From assembly GCF_014898815.1 (NCBI RefSeq), contig NW_026515543.1, forward strand, positions 3,410,001-3,474,000: DNA of 64,000 bases. The letters are read 5' to 3'. The notes under the pieces were generated by a model. It saw only the letters and a program-made list of their open reading frames with translations. It was not told the origin of the DNA and searched no databases. Within the stretch, counting starts at the first letter, position 1, and each line of letters begins with the position of its first letter. This document shows, one piece after another, positions 24,379 to 37,569 of this stretch. Origin of the DNA: Panonychus citri. Its lineage: Eukaryota; Arthropoda; Arachnida; Trombidiformes; Tetranychidae. Both the position numbers and the translations under genes were made by a program.

Positions 24379-25694
24379 GATGAAATTGTCGATCACAATT
24401 AAAAGATAATCAACAACAATTAGTATTAATTTGGAGTTTAAATTTGTTTTTCTCTTGCGTCAACAATTAACCGTTTAGATTATGAGAATCAGTTGAACTT
24501 AATTGCAGATAAACTTGAATAACTGAATAAGAAATTTTCTCAATCAACTAACTGGACTTTAGTAGTGGACACTAGCAAAATAACTTGAAATAATTCACAT
24601 CAATTAGTAGCCTTTTATATATCATGATGATCATGCCTCCCACTGAATGATTCAAGGAGGGAGGATGAGGATGAGAGAGATTAAGGAGGAAAAGATGACC
24701 AATGAAATTTTCATGGAGAAAAAGATGAAGATGAAGATAATATTATCTTGCACTTGGAAAGATTAATTTTTATTCAATCAAAAGTGATACATAGAAATTA
24801 ACTTAATCCCCCTAAGGGTTTATTAGTATTTCATTTAATGTTTTGTGTTATTTGATTAGAGAGTAAAAATTTTGTATAATTATTGACCAATAACAAGAAT
24901 CAACAATCAGAGTGACCAAAGTAACGGTTCCAATGTTAATTGTTTGACTTTTGCAAATACTATTTAACTATAACCCATTTTGACCATAAATTAATTTACT
25001 TTGATTATCAATGTTGTTACCATTTATTGGGAACAATTGATTAGGGATTAAGATACTTTGAGTGACGTTCTCGTGAATTAGTGACAATCAACAAATTGCA
25101 ATGTGATTGATCACGTAGTCGAGAAGATACTTTGATATTTTCTCATCTTCATCATTTTCATCCATCAACAATTAACTTTTTCTTTCTCTATCTTTTTTTC
25201 CTACATTCATTCATCGACCTTTGATTAAGATGGAAAAAAAATCACGTTTCTATTGATTTTTGTTTCTCTAATTATTTCCAATTATCATTTACATGAGAAG
25301 ATTAACTTTTCCACTGAGTTCGAACTGTTCAAATGTTCCCTTGAGTATCGAATCCATGGGTCAAATCATCGAGAAACAATCGGTATCAAGGTGAAAGTTT
25401 CTTTCCATCGAATAATAATTGAAAATCGAAAATTGAACTGTTCATTTCATTACAATTTTCGAACTTTTAAATCGCCGTTAGTGACCTTAAGTCTTTTACT
25501 AAGTTCGAAGGTACAAAAGTTTTGATTGTCGAAAATTTGGAGAAATATGTTGACAGTTACTTTTAAATTTCGAGGTTGAAATTACTTTATAAAAAACAAT
25601 TTAGAAAAAATAAATTAAATCAAAACAAATTTTCGATAAGTATGAGTTAATATAAGGTGAACAATTTAAATCGATTGTTGATTTAATTGTTTGA
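24379..25694. other. Intergenic DNA, SIFamide / COMMD8
   Basis: AT-rich, with AGGATGAG-type purine repeats near 24656-24740. A 90-codon plus-strand frame at 25253-25525 has no recognisable feature and I do not support it as a gene. Confidence 0.35.
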
Positions 25695-26464
25695 TTAACG
25701 ATCCAAATTATCCATGAGTTCCTCTAGTTTCTCAATCAATTGTCTAATCTCACATTTGTCCATTTCGATTGAAATTATTTCCTGGTTATCAGAATTATCG
25801 TTAAAATTTTGATAATTTGATTTAATTAGCAACAGGTCCAAGTTAATTAGAGACTCGTTGATTTCCGAAAGTAAATTTGATGAAAGAATCAATTTAACTT
25901 GCCAATCAAAATCTTTGAGAACTTTTTTCAAAGGTAAATTGATTGGTGATGAAAGGATTTTACCAATTAGATTACTTTTAATTTCTTGTCTCCTTAATTC
26001 AATTGCTTCCAGGATTGATTTGTTTACTTCCTCAGGTAAATCACCTTGAACCTGTTGAAAGAAAAGAAAGAGAAAAATAAAATAAAAACAAAGAGAGAGA
26101 GAGAGAAAATCTCAAAATCTCTTATAGAGTAAAAATCCTAATCAGACCTTAATTGTTTGTCCATGTTTGTAGTCAATGTTTTGGTTAATTAATTGTTTGA
26201 TTGTCGAGGTAAATGAATTAAATTCATTCTCATCTGACCAATGGTCAGGAACATAATTGTCTTTAATTGGACCATCTCTGCCACACTGGTCATCAATTAA
26301 TTGGTGAACAACCTGAAAGCAAAATCAATTTAAAAACAATAACAAAAAGCAAATCAAATGTTTGGGTTGAAGATTTGATTGTATTTCGGTTAATTAATCA
26401 ACACTTTAACCTCGTAATCATAAACACTTACCTTTAAAATCACTTCAATTGATGGCGACCTCAT
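25695..26464 (-). CDS. COMMD8: COMM domain-containing protein 8
   Basis: Three minus-strand exons (26432-26464, 26148-26312, 25695-26051) join in frame to 184 residues, almost exactly the length of human COMMD8 (183). The C-terminal COMM domain begins with KDFDWQVKLILSS, close to the COMMD8 version of this motif, and ends in an Ile/Leu-rich helix. Role by family: subunit of the COMMD/CCDC22/CCDC93 (Commander) complex in endosomal recycling. The second intron uses a weak donor (GTCTGA), but the frame and domain continue across it. The start at 26464 is 263 bp from the POMK start on the other strand. Confidence 0.88.
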
Positions 26465-26727
26465 GGTGGGAGTTAATCAACAATTAGATTAAACAATTAA
26501 AATGGATTAACAGGTAAGAGAAAATTTTGTTTTCTTTTTCTGGTTAAGAGAAAGAGAATTTTTTTTCTCTTTCTTTTGGTAAACAGTTTCTCTATTTTAA
26601 CAGCTGATTGTTGTTTCTTTTTGTTTACTATTTTCACTTTTTCTTTTCTCTTTTTTTTTTTTTCTAACTGAATTTAGTTAATTGTTGATGAGATTCAAAT
26701 TATCATGGATAAAATTAAGGACAATTA
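26465..26727. promoter_or_regulatory. Short divergent promoter, COMMD8 / POMK
   Basis: Only 263 bp separates the two start codons. The interval holds poly-T/CTTT tracts and no clear TATA box, consistent with a shared bidirectional housekeeping promoter. This is inferred from spacing. Confidence 0.5.
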
Positions 26728-27765
26728 ATGGTTAACCCAGAAGCTGCTTTGATCCTGTTCTTATTGTTAACAGTTTGTTCATTGATTTTTGTTCACCGGT
26801 GGTTTTCAGTTATTCAATTTTCTCATGGTGATGATCAATCAATCGATGATTTAATTGTGACAATTAAAGATGAGGATCAATTTTTAACCTGTGATCATTT
26901 GGATGAGATTATTAAAATTTCCGTGATTGGTGAAGGGGCTGTTAAGGTGGTTTGGTTAGCCAAATGGAGGGAAAGTTTAATTGCTTTGTCTCAATTAAAG
27001 ACTAACTTTTATCAAGATGATTTTAATCATAATCTTGAGATGATCCAACAATTAGCTGATTCTGGAAAGGTTATTAAATTGCTTGGAATTTGTAACAATT
27101 CAATAATTATGACACAATTTCACCCATTTGGTAATCCGTTGAATCTTCTTGTTTGGAATAACTTTTGGCCTAATCCAATTATCAATGGATTAGGTGATTG
27201 TCTTAAATTGTGCCTTCAATTTGTTGATTTAATCAACTATTTACACTCACATCCTTCTGGACCATTGGTTATGTGTGATTCAAATACACTTGATAAATTG
27301 TTGTCTCAATTGTTACTCTCAATTGTTGATCATGATTCTGATTTTACGGTCAATGGATTACAATTAATTTTCAATGATCTTGACGCTTTGCCCAATGTTC
27401 AACAAGGGAAAGGAATCAAATGTGGATCAAGACAATTAGTTGGTACCTTTGTAGCACCCGAACAACTTTGGCCTTATCCAGATGAACCTTTTAACGACAA
27501 TTTGATGCCACCTTACAATGAGAAGATCGATATTTGGAAGATACCTGATGTGTGTCTTTGGTTTATTAAATTGTCGTCATCTTGTCATCGATTAATTGGC
27601 TTATTGGAACCAATTCACGATCAATGTAAACATAAAGATCCCAAACTGAGGCCAAACGCGTCAACAATTCATCAGGAATATCGTAAAATTTACCAACAAT
27701 TGTCGATCGAAACCAAATCCGATGATCGAGACTCTAACAATTTGGATCAACGTATTGATTTATAA
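26728..27765 (+). CDS. POMK: Protein O-mannose kinase (POMK/SGK196)
   Basis: A single uninterrupted frame of 345 residues, matching the length of vertebrate POMK (about 350). An N-terminal signal-anchor (about residues 7-24) implies a type II ER/Golgi membrane protein. The kinase-like domain shows GEGAVKVVW in the P-loop position, ALSQL, VMCDSN at the catalytic loop and NDLDALP in place of the usual DFG region. FVAPEQLWPY and EKIDIWKIPD follow, all hallmarks of POMK. Role by family: 6-phosphorylation of O-mannose on the core M3 glycan of alpha-dystroglycan in the ER. Intronless, unlike its neighbours, which may reflect intron loss. Confidence 0.95.
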   Translation: MVNPEAALILFLLLTVCSLIFVHRWFSVIQFSHGDDQSIDDLIVTIKDEDQFLTCDHLDEIIKISVIGEGAVKVVWLAKWRESLIALSQLKTNFYQDDFNHNLEMIQQLADSGKVIKLLGICNNSIIMTQFHPFGNPLNLLVWNNFWPNPIINGLGDCLKLCLQFVDLINYLHSHPSGPLVMCDSNTLDKLLSQLLLSIVDHDSDFTVNGLQLIFNDLDALPNVQQGKGIKCGSRQLVGTFVAPEQLWPYPDEPFNDNLMPPYNEKIDIWKIPDVCLWFIKLSSSCHRLIGLLEPIHDQCKHKDPKLRPNASTIHQEYRKIYQQLSIETKSDDRDSNNLDQRIDL

Positions 27766-28411
27766 CGGTAAACCGAACCATCATCTTTAATTGTCTTCTT
27801 AAAAACTGCCTCAGATCTTTCCAATTGGTCCATAAATGGATCATAACTTGAACAGTCACTTAAATAATTTACTTTCCATTCTTTTAATTGTAACAATTAA
27901 TTTCTTATTGTATTTATCTACTGTAAATATGTAACCTTGTAATTCTGTGATGAAACAATTAAGAAGTTCATTCTGATTGTAACAATAAAAATGATACCGA
28001 TTTAAACCAAATGATTTATGATTTATATAGATCATAAATTGAATTAGTTAATTGTTGAAGATTCGTTAATTACATGAGAAAAAACAGCAATTAGGTTACG
28101 GTAACAAATTTGTGAACATTTGATTCGTCATTTAATCGTTAAAATTAACTAATTGTACCAATAATGATAACCAAGGTGAACTTTTTTTCTGCAAATTGTT
28201 TAGATTAATATTTAATATTCTTAAAATTTGAATAGTTAATTTATACAATTTAAAATTAGAGAAACAATTAGAGATGAGAAATTATTATTAGGCACTTTCA
28301 TTGGAATAATATTTTATATATTAATTAGTCGATTAATTAATGACTGATGATATTAAATGGAGAAAAAAAAATCAAAAAAAAAAGGTAAAGAGATTGATGA
28401 AGCTCGTTAAT
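27766..28411. other. POMK 3' region, convergent with the Ly6 gene
   Basis: AT-rich DNA holding the presumed 3' UTRs. Nothing else is seen. Confidence 0.35.
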
Positions 28412-29723
28412 CTAAAGTCGTAACAATATCGAGGATAAGGCGAGACTGATTAAGATTATGAAGCCAGGGATTAATCCTCCTGATCCATTGCATTCGGGCC
28501 CTTGACAGAAACAAATCCTTTGGGTGGTTCCATGCCCAGGGGCTCGGAAACAACCGGGTGTCCCGAGGAAACCACAGCTTCGAACTACTCGTTCCTCATC
28601 CTTATCGTTACCTGGAAAATTAATGATTGATCAATAGTCTCAATTATTGGTTAACAATTAATTGAATATCATGTAATCATGTAATCAAATTAGACTGTGA
28701 AAATATTGACAATTTGATGATTGGTTTGATGACAAGTTAACTTGAGTTAATATCTAATGATGGAGACAATTGATTTTGCTTGATATTCACAAGGATAATT
28801 GAAGTTACTTCAACTAATTTCAGCTAATTTAGTTTCACTTTGATTACATGGTTTCGATATTAGTGATTTGTCATTTATCTGAAACCAAATCATATGGAAC
28901 CAATTAACTTGAAACAATTTATTAATTTTGTAAACACAAATTGGTTACAATGTATTAACTTTTTGTTTTAAATTAATCGAGGGAAAAGTTCTGAATCTCT
29001 TACCTTCGATATCATGTTCGTAGGTGAAAACGGTCTTATAACAACCAGTGAATCGAACTGATTTGTTCAATGGATGATCAAAGCCGTAATCAGATCGCCA
29101 TTGGTCACAGGATTGGACAAATTTCTCTGGATTAGTGATACAATCTTGACCAACAGCTCCAATCCGCCGGACCTCAACGTCCGATAATCCTTTGGGTGAC
29201 ATTGAATTACAGATTGAACACCTTACAGGTTGAGTATCGATTATATTTTTATCCGAACCATAAGCGGCTACGGAAATGGCATTGTTTTCCTTTCGAGCAC
29301 CAACTCCAGATTCACTGGAAACTCCTAAGAACGAGGATTAACCGAAATCAAATTGAGATTAGTTGATTGATAATTCCAATTGTCACACAATGAAAATAAT
29401 AAGAAAACAACAAGATAATTAAATCAGATGATCTCTTTTCTATTATCTGATTAATTTCCCTCTCTTTTTAATTCTTATTAGAAATTAACTAATCTTCTTG
29501 AGAGGAACATCGTAATTGTTTTTTTTTTCTCTCATTGGATTAGTTTGTGATCTTCAAATTGGTTGATTTTCTATTGTTTGACTAATTGTTACAATCAATG
29601 GACTACAATTAAAACAAAGGGATATTTTGGAAACAATTAAAAAGGTTTGTACTTACCAATGATTGAGAAACAAATTGCTAATGTTGTTAAAATTGTTGAT
29701 TTACTGATTCTTAAGGTGGACAT
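28412..29723 (-). CDS. GPI-anchored Ly6/uPAR-type protein (QVR-like)
   Basis: Three minus-strand exons (29657-29723, 29004-29324, 28412-28611) join in frame to 195 residues, both introns in phase 1. It has a signal peptide in exon 1, then a Ly6-like domain starting CSIC. Disulphide-type cysteines are spaced through DC, SC and GCYKT, and the domain closes with VVRSCG...CF...RICFCQGPECNGS. After the CN motif comes a hydrophobic tail (FIILISLALSSILL), the expected GPI signal. This is the architecture of the insect quiver/sleepless/crok/boudin group. Which member it matches cannot be settled here, so the partner (K+ channel or septate junction) is open. Confidence 0.82.
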
Positions 29724-32700
29724 TGTTGATTTGTTGATTCTGTTGATGAAAATGAGGAAAATTATCAATGATTATGATTAACAATCAACAGGTATTTGTT
29801 GTCTAATTGGTTAGACAGCAATTTAGACAAAAGGATAATTAAACAAGGCAATTAAATGATTTCTCTTACTTTTTTTTTCTTTGTACTTGTTAACTGATTG
29901 ATTGAATTATCTAACAATTTAAAGTCAATTTATCGGTATAACGGTGATTTGATTTGTAGATGATGATTTTATAAGTAGTTGTTGATATTTAATTAATTGA
30001 TTGGTGTTGATTTACTTATTGTTGTCAATCAGTTTGAAAGTAAATGGCAGTTGTTGTGAGTGTAAATTGGTTTGCAAAGACTAAAGGTAATTAATTGTGA
30101 TGATCAACTAAGAACTTGAAAATTAAAAAGAGAGGTAGATGATTAAGTTAATTGTTAAATGTGTATTTCTACGGAAAAGTCACTTCATTGACTAGAAACC
30201 TTGATTGGAACTTAATTGTTGAATGAATTGGCAGATTTAGTTGATGGAAACCTAAATATGGTTAATGGGAGGAGAGTTTATTTCATCATGATAAGACTTT
30301 ATCACTATTTACCATGGTGAACATGGAGATAATGATTAATTGTGATATTAGATGAAATTAGAAAAAGATAATCATGATGATGACCTGAGATCTTTAAGAA
30401 TTGATATTATCATGATTGTCGCCGGAAGTGTTGAACAATCAATTTCATCTTAAATCGTTGTCGTTGTTAATTTTTTTTCTTCTTCTTCTTCTTCTCCATC
30501 AAGTGGATTTAGTTACAATTAACGATTATTGTTTGCTGATTTAATTGTTTGCCTAATCGGATGTTAGTCGATTTCCTTTCCTTTGATTATCATTTTATTT
30601 TAATCATTTAAGAAAAATCTACAATCAAATTAATATCAATAAGCAATTTCTAACTAACTAATCATCATCATTTTCTTGATTGTTATTGCCCAATAACTGA
30701 TTTACTTCATTAATTTAATTGAACTATCCTTTGATCACTCATTTACAGTTTGATTGTTAACCTTGATCACTTTTCCAAATCTATTGAATATCAAAAGTTA
30801 ATTAGTACATTTTGTGAACCGGTTTAAAGTTAATTGTCAATTTTAAGCGACCCACCTTAGTTAATTTTTCTCTCTCTCTTAATTGTTGATAATGAAGTTT
30901 TCCAATTTAATTTCAATAGAAACGAAAATATTATTAAGTTAATTAGTTAATTTACTTTATATGTAAATGATATTTTATTTGATTGTTATTGTAATAACTA
31001 AGCAATCAAATCATTTCATGAATGAAATCAAATGTAAACACAAATACGAGACAATTGATTATCTTAATTGTTTAGAGTCCTCTTTTTTTAATCGTTAATC
31101 TTCAATTATCAATGACAATTATCTAATAGTATTATTGATAGTATTACAATTAGAAGATGCTTCATTCATGACTTTTCTTGCTTAACTAAGATCAATTGAC
31201 ACTTTGAATTAATGAAAAATCAACGAATCCAAATTGCCTCCCAAGCAATTACAATATCAATTACAATTAAATCTGATTGTTTGTTTTAATCTCTTTTCTT
31301 TTAGATTTTAATCATTTCATTAAATCAGGTTGACAATCTGAATGAAGAGGCAAAGGTAATCGGTTAATATTGAATAACAGGAAATTGTCCCATTCAGTTT
31401 ACCGATAATCAAGATGATTAATTGTTAATTTAACTTGAAATGATTAAGATGAAACGACAAATAGGCGGAGGTTAAGGTAATAATAATAACGATATTAGAT
31501 GACGATGACAATGGATTATCTGATTTGCGACAATTAGCTTACTATTTAATGGACTTTGTGTTGATTTTTAAATTGGTAACACAATTTACTCTATCAAGAT
31601 GATAACTGTCTTCATCTTCATCTTCATCCTCATCTTTATCCTGTCGAAATCTATGTAATATTTTTTACCTTTTCAAAAGAGCGGAAATGCTTAAGTGTTT
31701 CCGATTGTTAACTTTTACGAGAGATCAACTATTAACTTAATTAATTACAATTCTTCAGGCACTTTCCTATCACATGAGTATCATCTTCATCTTCATCATC
31801 TTCATTGTTTTCTTTTTCATTCAATATAATTTTTACTCTAATACTCCAAATGGACAGAGAGCTGATCTAAATTGTTAGTGATTAGATTTCATTCATAATT
31901 TTTTTTTCTTTCACAATTACAATTCAATTGCTTCTCTTACTATTTATATAATTGATTCATAATCATCTAGATTATTGATGATCAAAGTTACAAATTACAT
32001 TGAGTATCATTAGATCCTCGTTCTTAACCATCATAATAATTAATCAATAAACAATTTACAATAATCTAAATCACTTGAAAAGTAATTGCAATTGAATCAA
32101 TTCAACAAACTCAAATTGATAATTATTAATAATAAAACGATATTCAGTTACTTTGTATTGTAAATTTGGTTCAATTGATTCATTCATGAAATTAGACCCA
32201 CTTGCTCATTTTAATTGTTACAATTAACTGATGAAAATTAGAAAAGCATTTCTGGATCGGCTGAATTAGCCGCCTTTTTTTCATTCTAATTTCAAATGTA
32301 AGTCAGCTGATTTTTTGGTAACAACAAAAAGATTTTCCTCTTTGATTGTAAATGTTTCTCTCTCTTTCTTTTATTAATTGTTTTATTTTATTAATTACTA
32401 ATTGTTAATTGTGATGTTATTAGCTTTTGATTGATTATCGATAATGTGAAACAATTAAATCTCAACAGAAAAGATAATCAAACAATCAAAAGTGACCTTA
32501 TAACCACATCAACAACAGAAAATCTTGTAACATTTTCTCCTCTTTTATTTTCCTATTTTTCTGTTTTCTACTTATCCTTTTATTTTTCACTCTTTTCGTT
32601 TTTCAATTAATTAATTTTCTATTTTAATTGTTGTTCCTTTTGTTTCTTTTCTTGTTTATATTTTATAATTGTTGATTTACTTATATATGTTTTCTATTTT

Positions 32701-32792
32701 TGTTGAAATTTCCATCCAATTCTATTCTATAAGAGGTAAATTCTGGCCTGATTATTTTTCCTCAGCTTGAAGCTCCTTTTTTTCTGCAAACC
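29724..32792. other. Divergent intergenic region, Ly6 gene / aftiphilin
   Basis: About 3 kb of AT-rich DNA with (CTT)n near 30478-30495 and TCTTCA repeats near 31610-31640 and 31782-31800. No coding structure or RNA gene is visible. Confidence 0.4.
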
Positions 32793-35026
32793 ATGAGTAC
32801 TAATTGTGCTGCTGATTCTATTAATGGAGATGATTTGATTGGTGATAATTACTGTAAATCTGTTGATCCTGATATTCACCACGAAGAAGAAGATGATGAT
32901 GATGATTTTGATGATTTCACCGATTTTCAAGAGGCCATTCCATTGGTAAATGATGAAACTAAAACGACAACAAGGACCAGGCCATCAAGTGATAATCAAT
33001 TAGGCTCACAAATAGACAACAGTTCAAATTGTCAATCAAATATCTCTGGAAATCTAATATCATCACCAAAATTTTCTGATTCATTTACTATTAATGAACT
33101 AGCCAAAAGTTTACCAACCTTGAATAATATTATTAATCAATCTTTCACTAAGGCCATTGAAGATAATCATATTGAAGCCGAACACAGTATTACAGCTGAT
33201 CTATTTGAAGATAAAACATCTCAAAGGTTTGTTATGAACACCAACTCTAATTTAATTGTGATAGTGATTAGATTGATCATCATTCTCATTCAATTCTATC
33301 GAAATTAACTTACCTTTTCAATCAGAATTGTAATCTCAATGGTGCAACTCTTTCCATCGACTATTATCATGGCCTAATTTCCGTCGGTTGAATCTAATGT
33401 TTTCTTTTTCTTTTCCATTCTTTTTCCTTTTAGTTATAAAATATGGGAGAATTTATTGAATCCAGAAGAATCAACATCATGCCGATTAAATTGGGAATCG
33501 TCACATTCATTTCAAGTCTTTCTCAGATCTTTAAAAATCGATAAAAAAAATGTAAGTTGGTAAAAAAACAGTTAACATGAAGATGACATTTTTTCACTCA
33601 ACAATTGATCTGAATGGTGATGAATGTAAATCTATCATGATGATGACCTTGTTTTCATGATGAATTTACTGTCTACCAGTAAATAGTTACTCGGAAAAAT
33701 CAATTGTCTCTTTAATTAGATTTAGTTGTTTGATACATATTAGGTTGATTCTTAGCTGTAAAAGTATTTCCGTTTCTTTCCAGTTGAACCGGAAAAGGTT
33801 ACAAACCGTTTACAGTTATAAATTATTCAACATTAATTTACACACAATCTTTAATTGTTACTCTCTTACATGATGGGAAGGTTTTTCTTTTACTACATCA
33901 ATTTTAATTGTTACGCTTATTGTATCTCAACCGTTTCTAAACACAATTTCCTCATTCAAATTATTTACTTTTTGTTATTTTCCACAATTAACTTCAATGT
34001 CAACTGATTATGGAATCATTTCTTTCCGTTATCATGTCAAAATCATTTTAACCTCTTCTAATCAACTATTATGCTCTGATGGTTACAATAATTTACTCTT
34101 TTCATTGATTTAATTTAGTTCCTAATTTTGTCTCTTTTACTTTTTTTTCTCCCTCTTCCAGGTTGACAATTTTTTCTTCACTTCATTCGAGTCAAGCTCA
34201 GAATCCAATGAGATCACCATGAACTCACCAGTAACAGTAACATCTCACTCATCTGACCATCGAATTGTCAACAAAATGTCCAACATGGAATTACCATCAA
34301 AATCTGAAAATTCATCTTCATCTTCATCCTCATCATCAACATTGCCAATAACAAAATCTACTTCAAGTTCATCAATATCAATTACTAATTCAATTGAATC
34401 AAATAAAGTTCCCCAAGTGTCACCAAAACCGGAACCACCGATGGTTTTACCTAAAATTGAAAACACAACTTCAAGTGCCTCACTTTCATCATCCTCATCA
34501 TCCTCATCATCTTCATCTATCAAACCAAATAATGATTCAAGTGAATTAACTAATCAATCGGAAGAAAATCAGCCCTCCATCAACAATCAACTATCAAACA
34601 ATTTACTTGATGTTACATTTTTCCTTAATAATCCAAATTTTATGCAACCATGTTCAAGTCCAAAAGCCTCTGTTAAAACTAATGGTAATTAACTGTTGTT
34701 TTTTTTCAGACAAACAATTTAATTGTTGAACTAAATTTCTAATTGTCTTTCTCCTCTTTTACTCCACAGAATCTGAACAATCAGTTCAAAACAACGAATC
34801 ATCAACCAAACCACTTTCAATCATATCTTCATCATCAACTGATCCATTCCACAATTTGATCTCTCATATCCAAGATGCATCATCAATGCGATCAACAATT
34901 AAATCTCAATCATCAACAATCACACCAACAGAATCAACAAACAGAATTTTCGAGGAATTACCTTTATTATCATTTATGCGGACGAAATTATTAATGTTCC
35001 CAATGAGAGATTCAATCAAAGATTGA
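32793..35026 (+). CDS. AFTPH: Aftiphilin-like clathrin accessory protein
   Basis: Four exons (32793-33226, 33434-33551, 34162-34684, 34770-35026) join in frame to 443 residues. An acidic start with DDFDDFTDFQEA resembles the gamma-ear-binding DF motifs of aftiphilin. Exon 2 encodes the conserved aftiphilin core with YKIWENLL, then RLNWESSHS and FLRSLKID. Ser-rich disordered stretches follow. The end has LPLLSFMRTKLLMFP, like the conserved C-terminus of aftiphilin. Role by family: binds AP-1/AP-2 and clathrin in trans-Golgi and endosomal traffic. Shorter than vertebrate aftiphilin (about 930). The minus-strand acidic open frame over exon 3 comes from its Ser codons. Confidence 0.85.
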
Positions 35027-35690
35027 ATTAAGTAAACAATTAGGCGAAAATCAATTTTAATTTTGTTACTAATATTAACAATTGGAATATTATTATTACA
35101 CAATTTGAATTAGTACAAAAAAGTGAGACAATCAATTGCTTTCATCATTCTCGCTCAATTTGACTGATTAACTAATTTAGCTTAAATCCTTAATCTTCTT
35201 GATATATTTATATATTTTTCCCTTTTAATTTTTTTGATTACTAAACAATCAACAGTATAAATATCATATTGACAATCAAAATGCTTTAGAAATTGTAAAT
35301 CTAATCATTTTCTCAATCTATTTATTCATGATTAGATGATGAAATTATATCAATTTTAAAGTAATCAATGAAATTATCACGAAACCAAATCAATTTGACA
35401 GATCTTTTTAATTGTTACTATTAAATGTAATTTATACATAGATGAGATTATAATCATGATAATCTTAAAAGTCCTACAATTGAGATGAATAAAATTAACT
35501 ATACAAAATAAATTATCTGATTGATGAAGTCTCGATGATGTTAATCAAATGTGTAAATACATAAATTGTTGAGTGATTAAAGAAAATGTCATAAGTTGTT
35601 TGAGGAAATTTAGTAGAAGAAAAAAATTCATGTTCGATTGATGTAATTACTTGGAAAAGATTTACAATTTCGTTGATTGTTGTCAATTGA
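35027..35690. other. Convergent 3' region
   Basis: AT-rich DNA between the 3' ends of aftiphilin and the acidic orphan gene. No feature beyond presumed UTRs. Confidence 0.35.
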
Positions 35691-37400
35691 TTAATCGTCA
35701 CTCTCATCAAAAGCACATTCCTCATCAGTCTGATCTTCACAACCGGAAATGTTCATGTGAGTGTAACGATCAACAAGTGAATGGTGGGAACAGGAAGAGG
35801 AAAGATCGGAATCAGATGGAGCACCAACAGCCCCGGTGGAAGATGGGCCCGAAACAGCGGATGCATGGGACGACGAAGGTCCCGAATCGGGTTGAGAACC
35901 AGGTCGAGATTCAAGCTGAGAATTAATCTGAGGCTGAGCTTGACCAACGCCTGAAGGACCGGCCTCACTCCAATCGGCTGCACTAATGCCCTCCCTTGGT
36001 TCACCTGTATGATAATGTTGACTTCGAGTGTAACTATGGTGTATTAACGGCGGTGGAAGTATCGTCTGAGTTGAGCCGAATTCATTGTTATTTGAATCAT
36101 CGTCATCAAGATCGTAATCCTCATAATCGTAACCATGATCATAATCTTCATCGTCGAAATCATAATCATTATAATCAATCGTACACACTTTTTTCCTTGG
36201 CCTTTTCCCTTCCTCTTCATCTTCAAAGGAAGAGGGAAGATTCAATCCACTGGTGGTTGCACCGAAATTGATTCCACTTGGACCCGCAATCGGCTCAAAA
36301 CTATCTTGACTTGTACTCTGTTGAGATTCATCGCCAATAGTAACTTCCGCCTCCTCAGCTACAGAATGAATCATTTCCTCGTCAGCATCTGCACTTCCGT
36401 AACCTGGATGATTTCTATCATCTTCATCATTAGTGTTTCCGTTACCATCATGGACAGTAACTGATTCTTCCGGTGTTTTTATTAACGCCTCGATCTCCTT
36501 TAACTTCATTGGTTCAGGAATAGTGAGAGGTTCATCTTTACATTCACCTTCGCCCCCTTCAACCTTTTCAACGTTTTCATCGGGACAGGTAAATGGAGAT
36601 TCACCTTCGTGGTCAGGGTTATTTTCAGGGTAGTCGTCAGAATATCGTCCGAAATCAGCTTCAGTGCTCTGAATGTCGACAAGAAAACCAGAAAAATTTG
36701 AATAGATTATTAGCCAAAACAATCTAATGATCTTATATGAAAGAAAACAATTTATATGATTAATAATTACCGCAGATCGAGGGCACATAATCCATCCTGA
36801 TTGAGAAAACATGTAAACAATTAAGAAGATAAATTAGCATCACAATATAATCAGAACCCTCGAAATATTAACCTTTGTCAATTGATTCCTGTACATATCC
36901 ACCATCTCTTGTCCAAACAATTCGTTTCTTAATTATTCCCGATTTTCGGCTCATAAATTGACTTTTACCTGGAAAAATAGACATAATTAGCCACTAATTA
37001 AGGATTAATTTAAAAAAAAAGATAAGATTAAGAAAATGAAAGAGGTGAAAATGTAAAAAAATGAGATGATTAAGAAAATCTAGTTAACTTATTTATCTAG
37101 AAAAAGGTTAAAGTGGAAAAGTCATCAATTGATTAGCTTTTCGTTACCATAACACAATTTAAATTTTCCAACCAATCGCAATCAGGTTAATCAACCACTC
37201 TCATTGATCTTTAATTGTTTCAAAAATTACGATTCCCATTTAAAACAGAAAATCTTTCAATTGCTCAAAGAAAATCTAAACGAAAAGATTAACTATTGAT
37301 CTGCAAGAACTAAATGGGTTAATTGTTAAACCTTTTAGCCTTAATTAACAGGTGGTTTACCTGAGGTTAATTTACCTTGATTGTTAAGAAGCTTAATCAT
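35691..37400 (-). CDS. Acidic, disordered orphan protein
   Basis: Four minus-strand exons join in frame: 37376-37400, 36873-36968, 36771-36796 and 35691-36668, giving 374 residues. The first 50 residues are basic and ordered-looking (KKRIVWTRDGGYVQE, then a CPRSA motif). The rest is highly acidic and Ser/Pro-rich, with a KRPRKK basic patch that could be a nuclear localisation signal, followed by Asp/Tyr-rich repeats. I recognise no domain. The start is the ATG at 37400; a later Met (MSRKSG, exon 2) is an alternative. An intrinsically disordered nuclear or regulatory protein is a reasonable guess only. It is transcribed divergently from the small gene at 37570. Confidence 0.7.
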
Positions 37401-37464
37401 CTTAAATATTTTAATTTAATCCACTGAATTGGACATGCGATCTTGAGTCCACTGGTGAAAAAAG

Positions 37465-37472
37465 TATAAAAA
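37465..37472 (+). promoter_or_regulatory. TATA box of the small orphan gene
   Basis: TATAAAAA about 98 bp upstream of the ATG at 37570, giving a likely start near 37495 and a short leader. Confidence 0.5.
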
Positions 37473-37569
37473 TGAATACAAATTAAGACGAATCTTCATT
37501 GATTAGTAATCATCGTTTTCTGTTGGCACAATTAACAGGTAGTTGTGATCAGTTAATTGTTATTCTATC

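Noticed and set aside
25253..25525. 90-codon plus-strand frame
   Set aside because: AT-rich intergenic frame with no domain, no splice support and no promoter or poly(A) evidence.
34245..34523. Acidic minus-strand frame
   Set aside because: Complement of Ser-rich codons in aftiphilin exon 3.
35996..36633. Plus-strand frames opposite the acidic orphan gene
   Set aside because: Shadows of the acidic, Ser-rich coding sequence on the minus strand.
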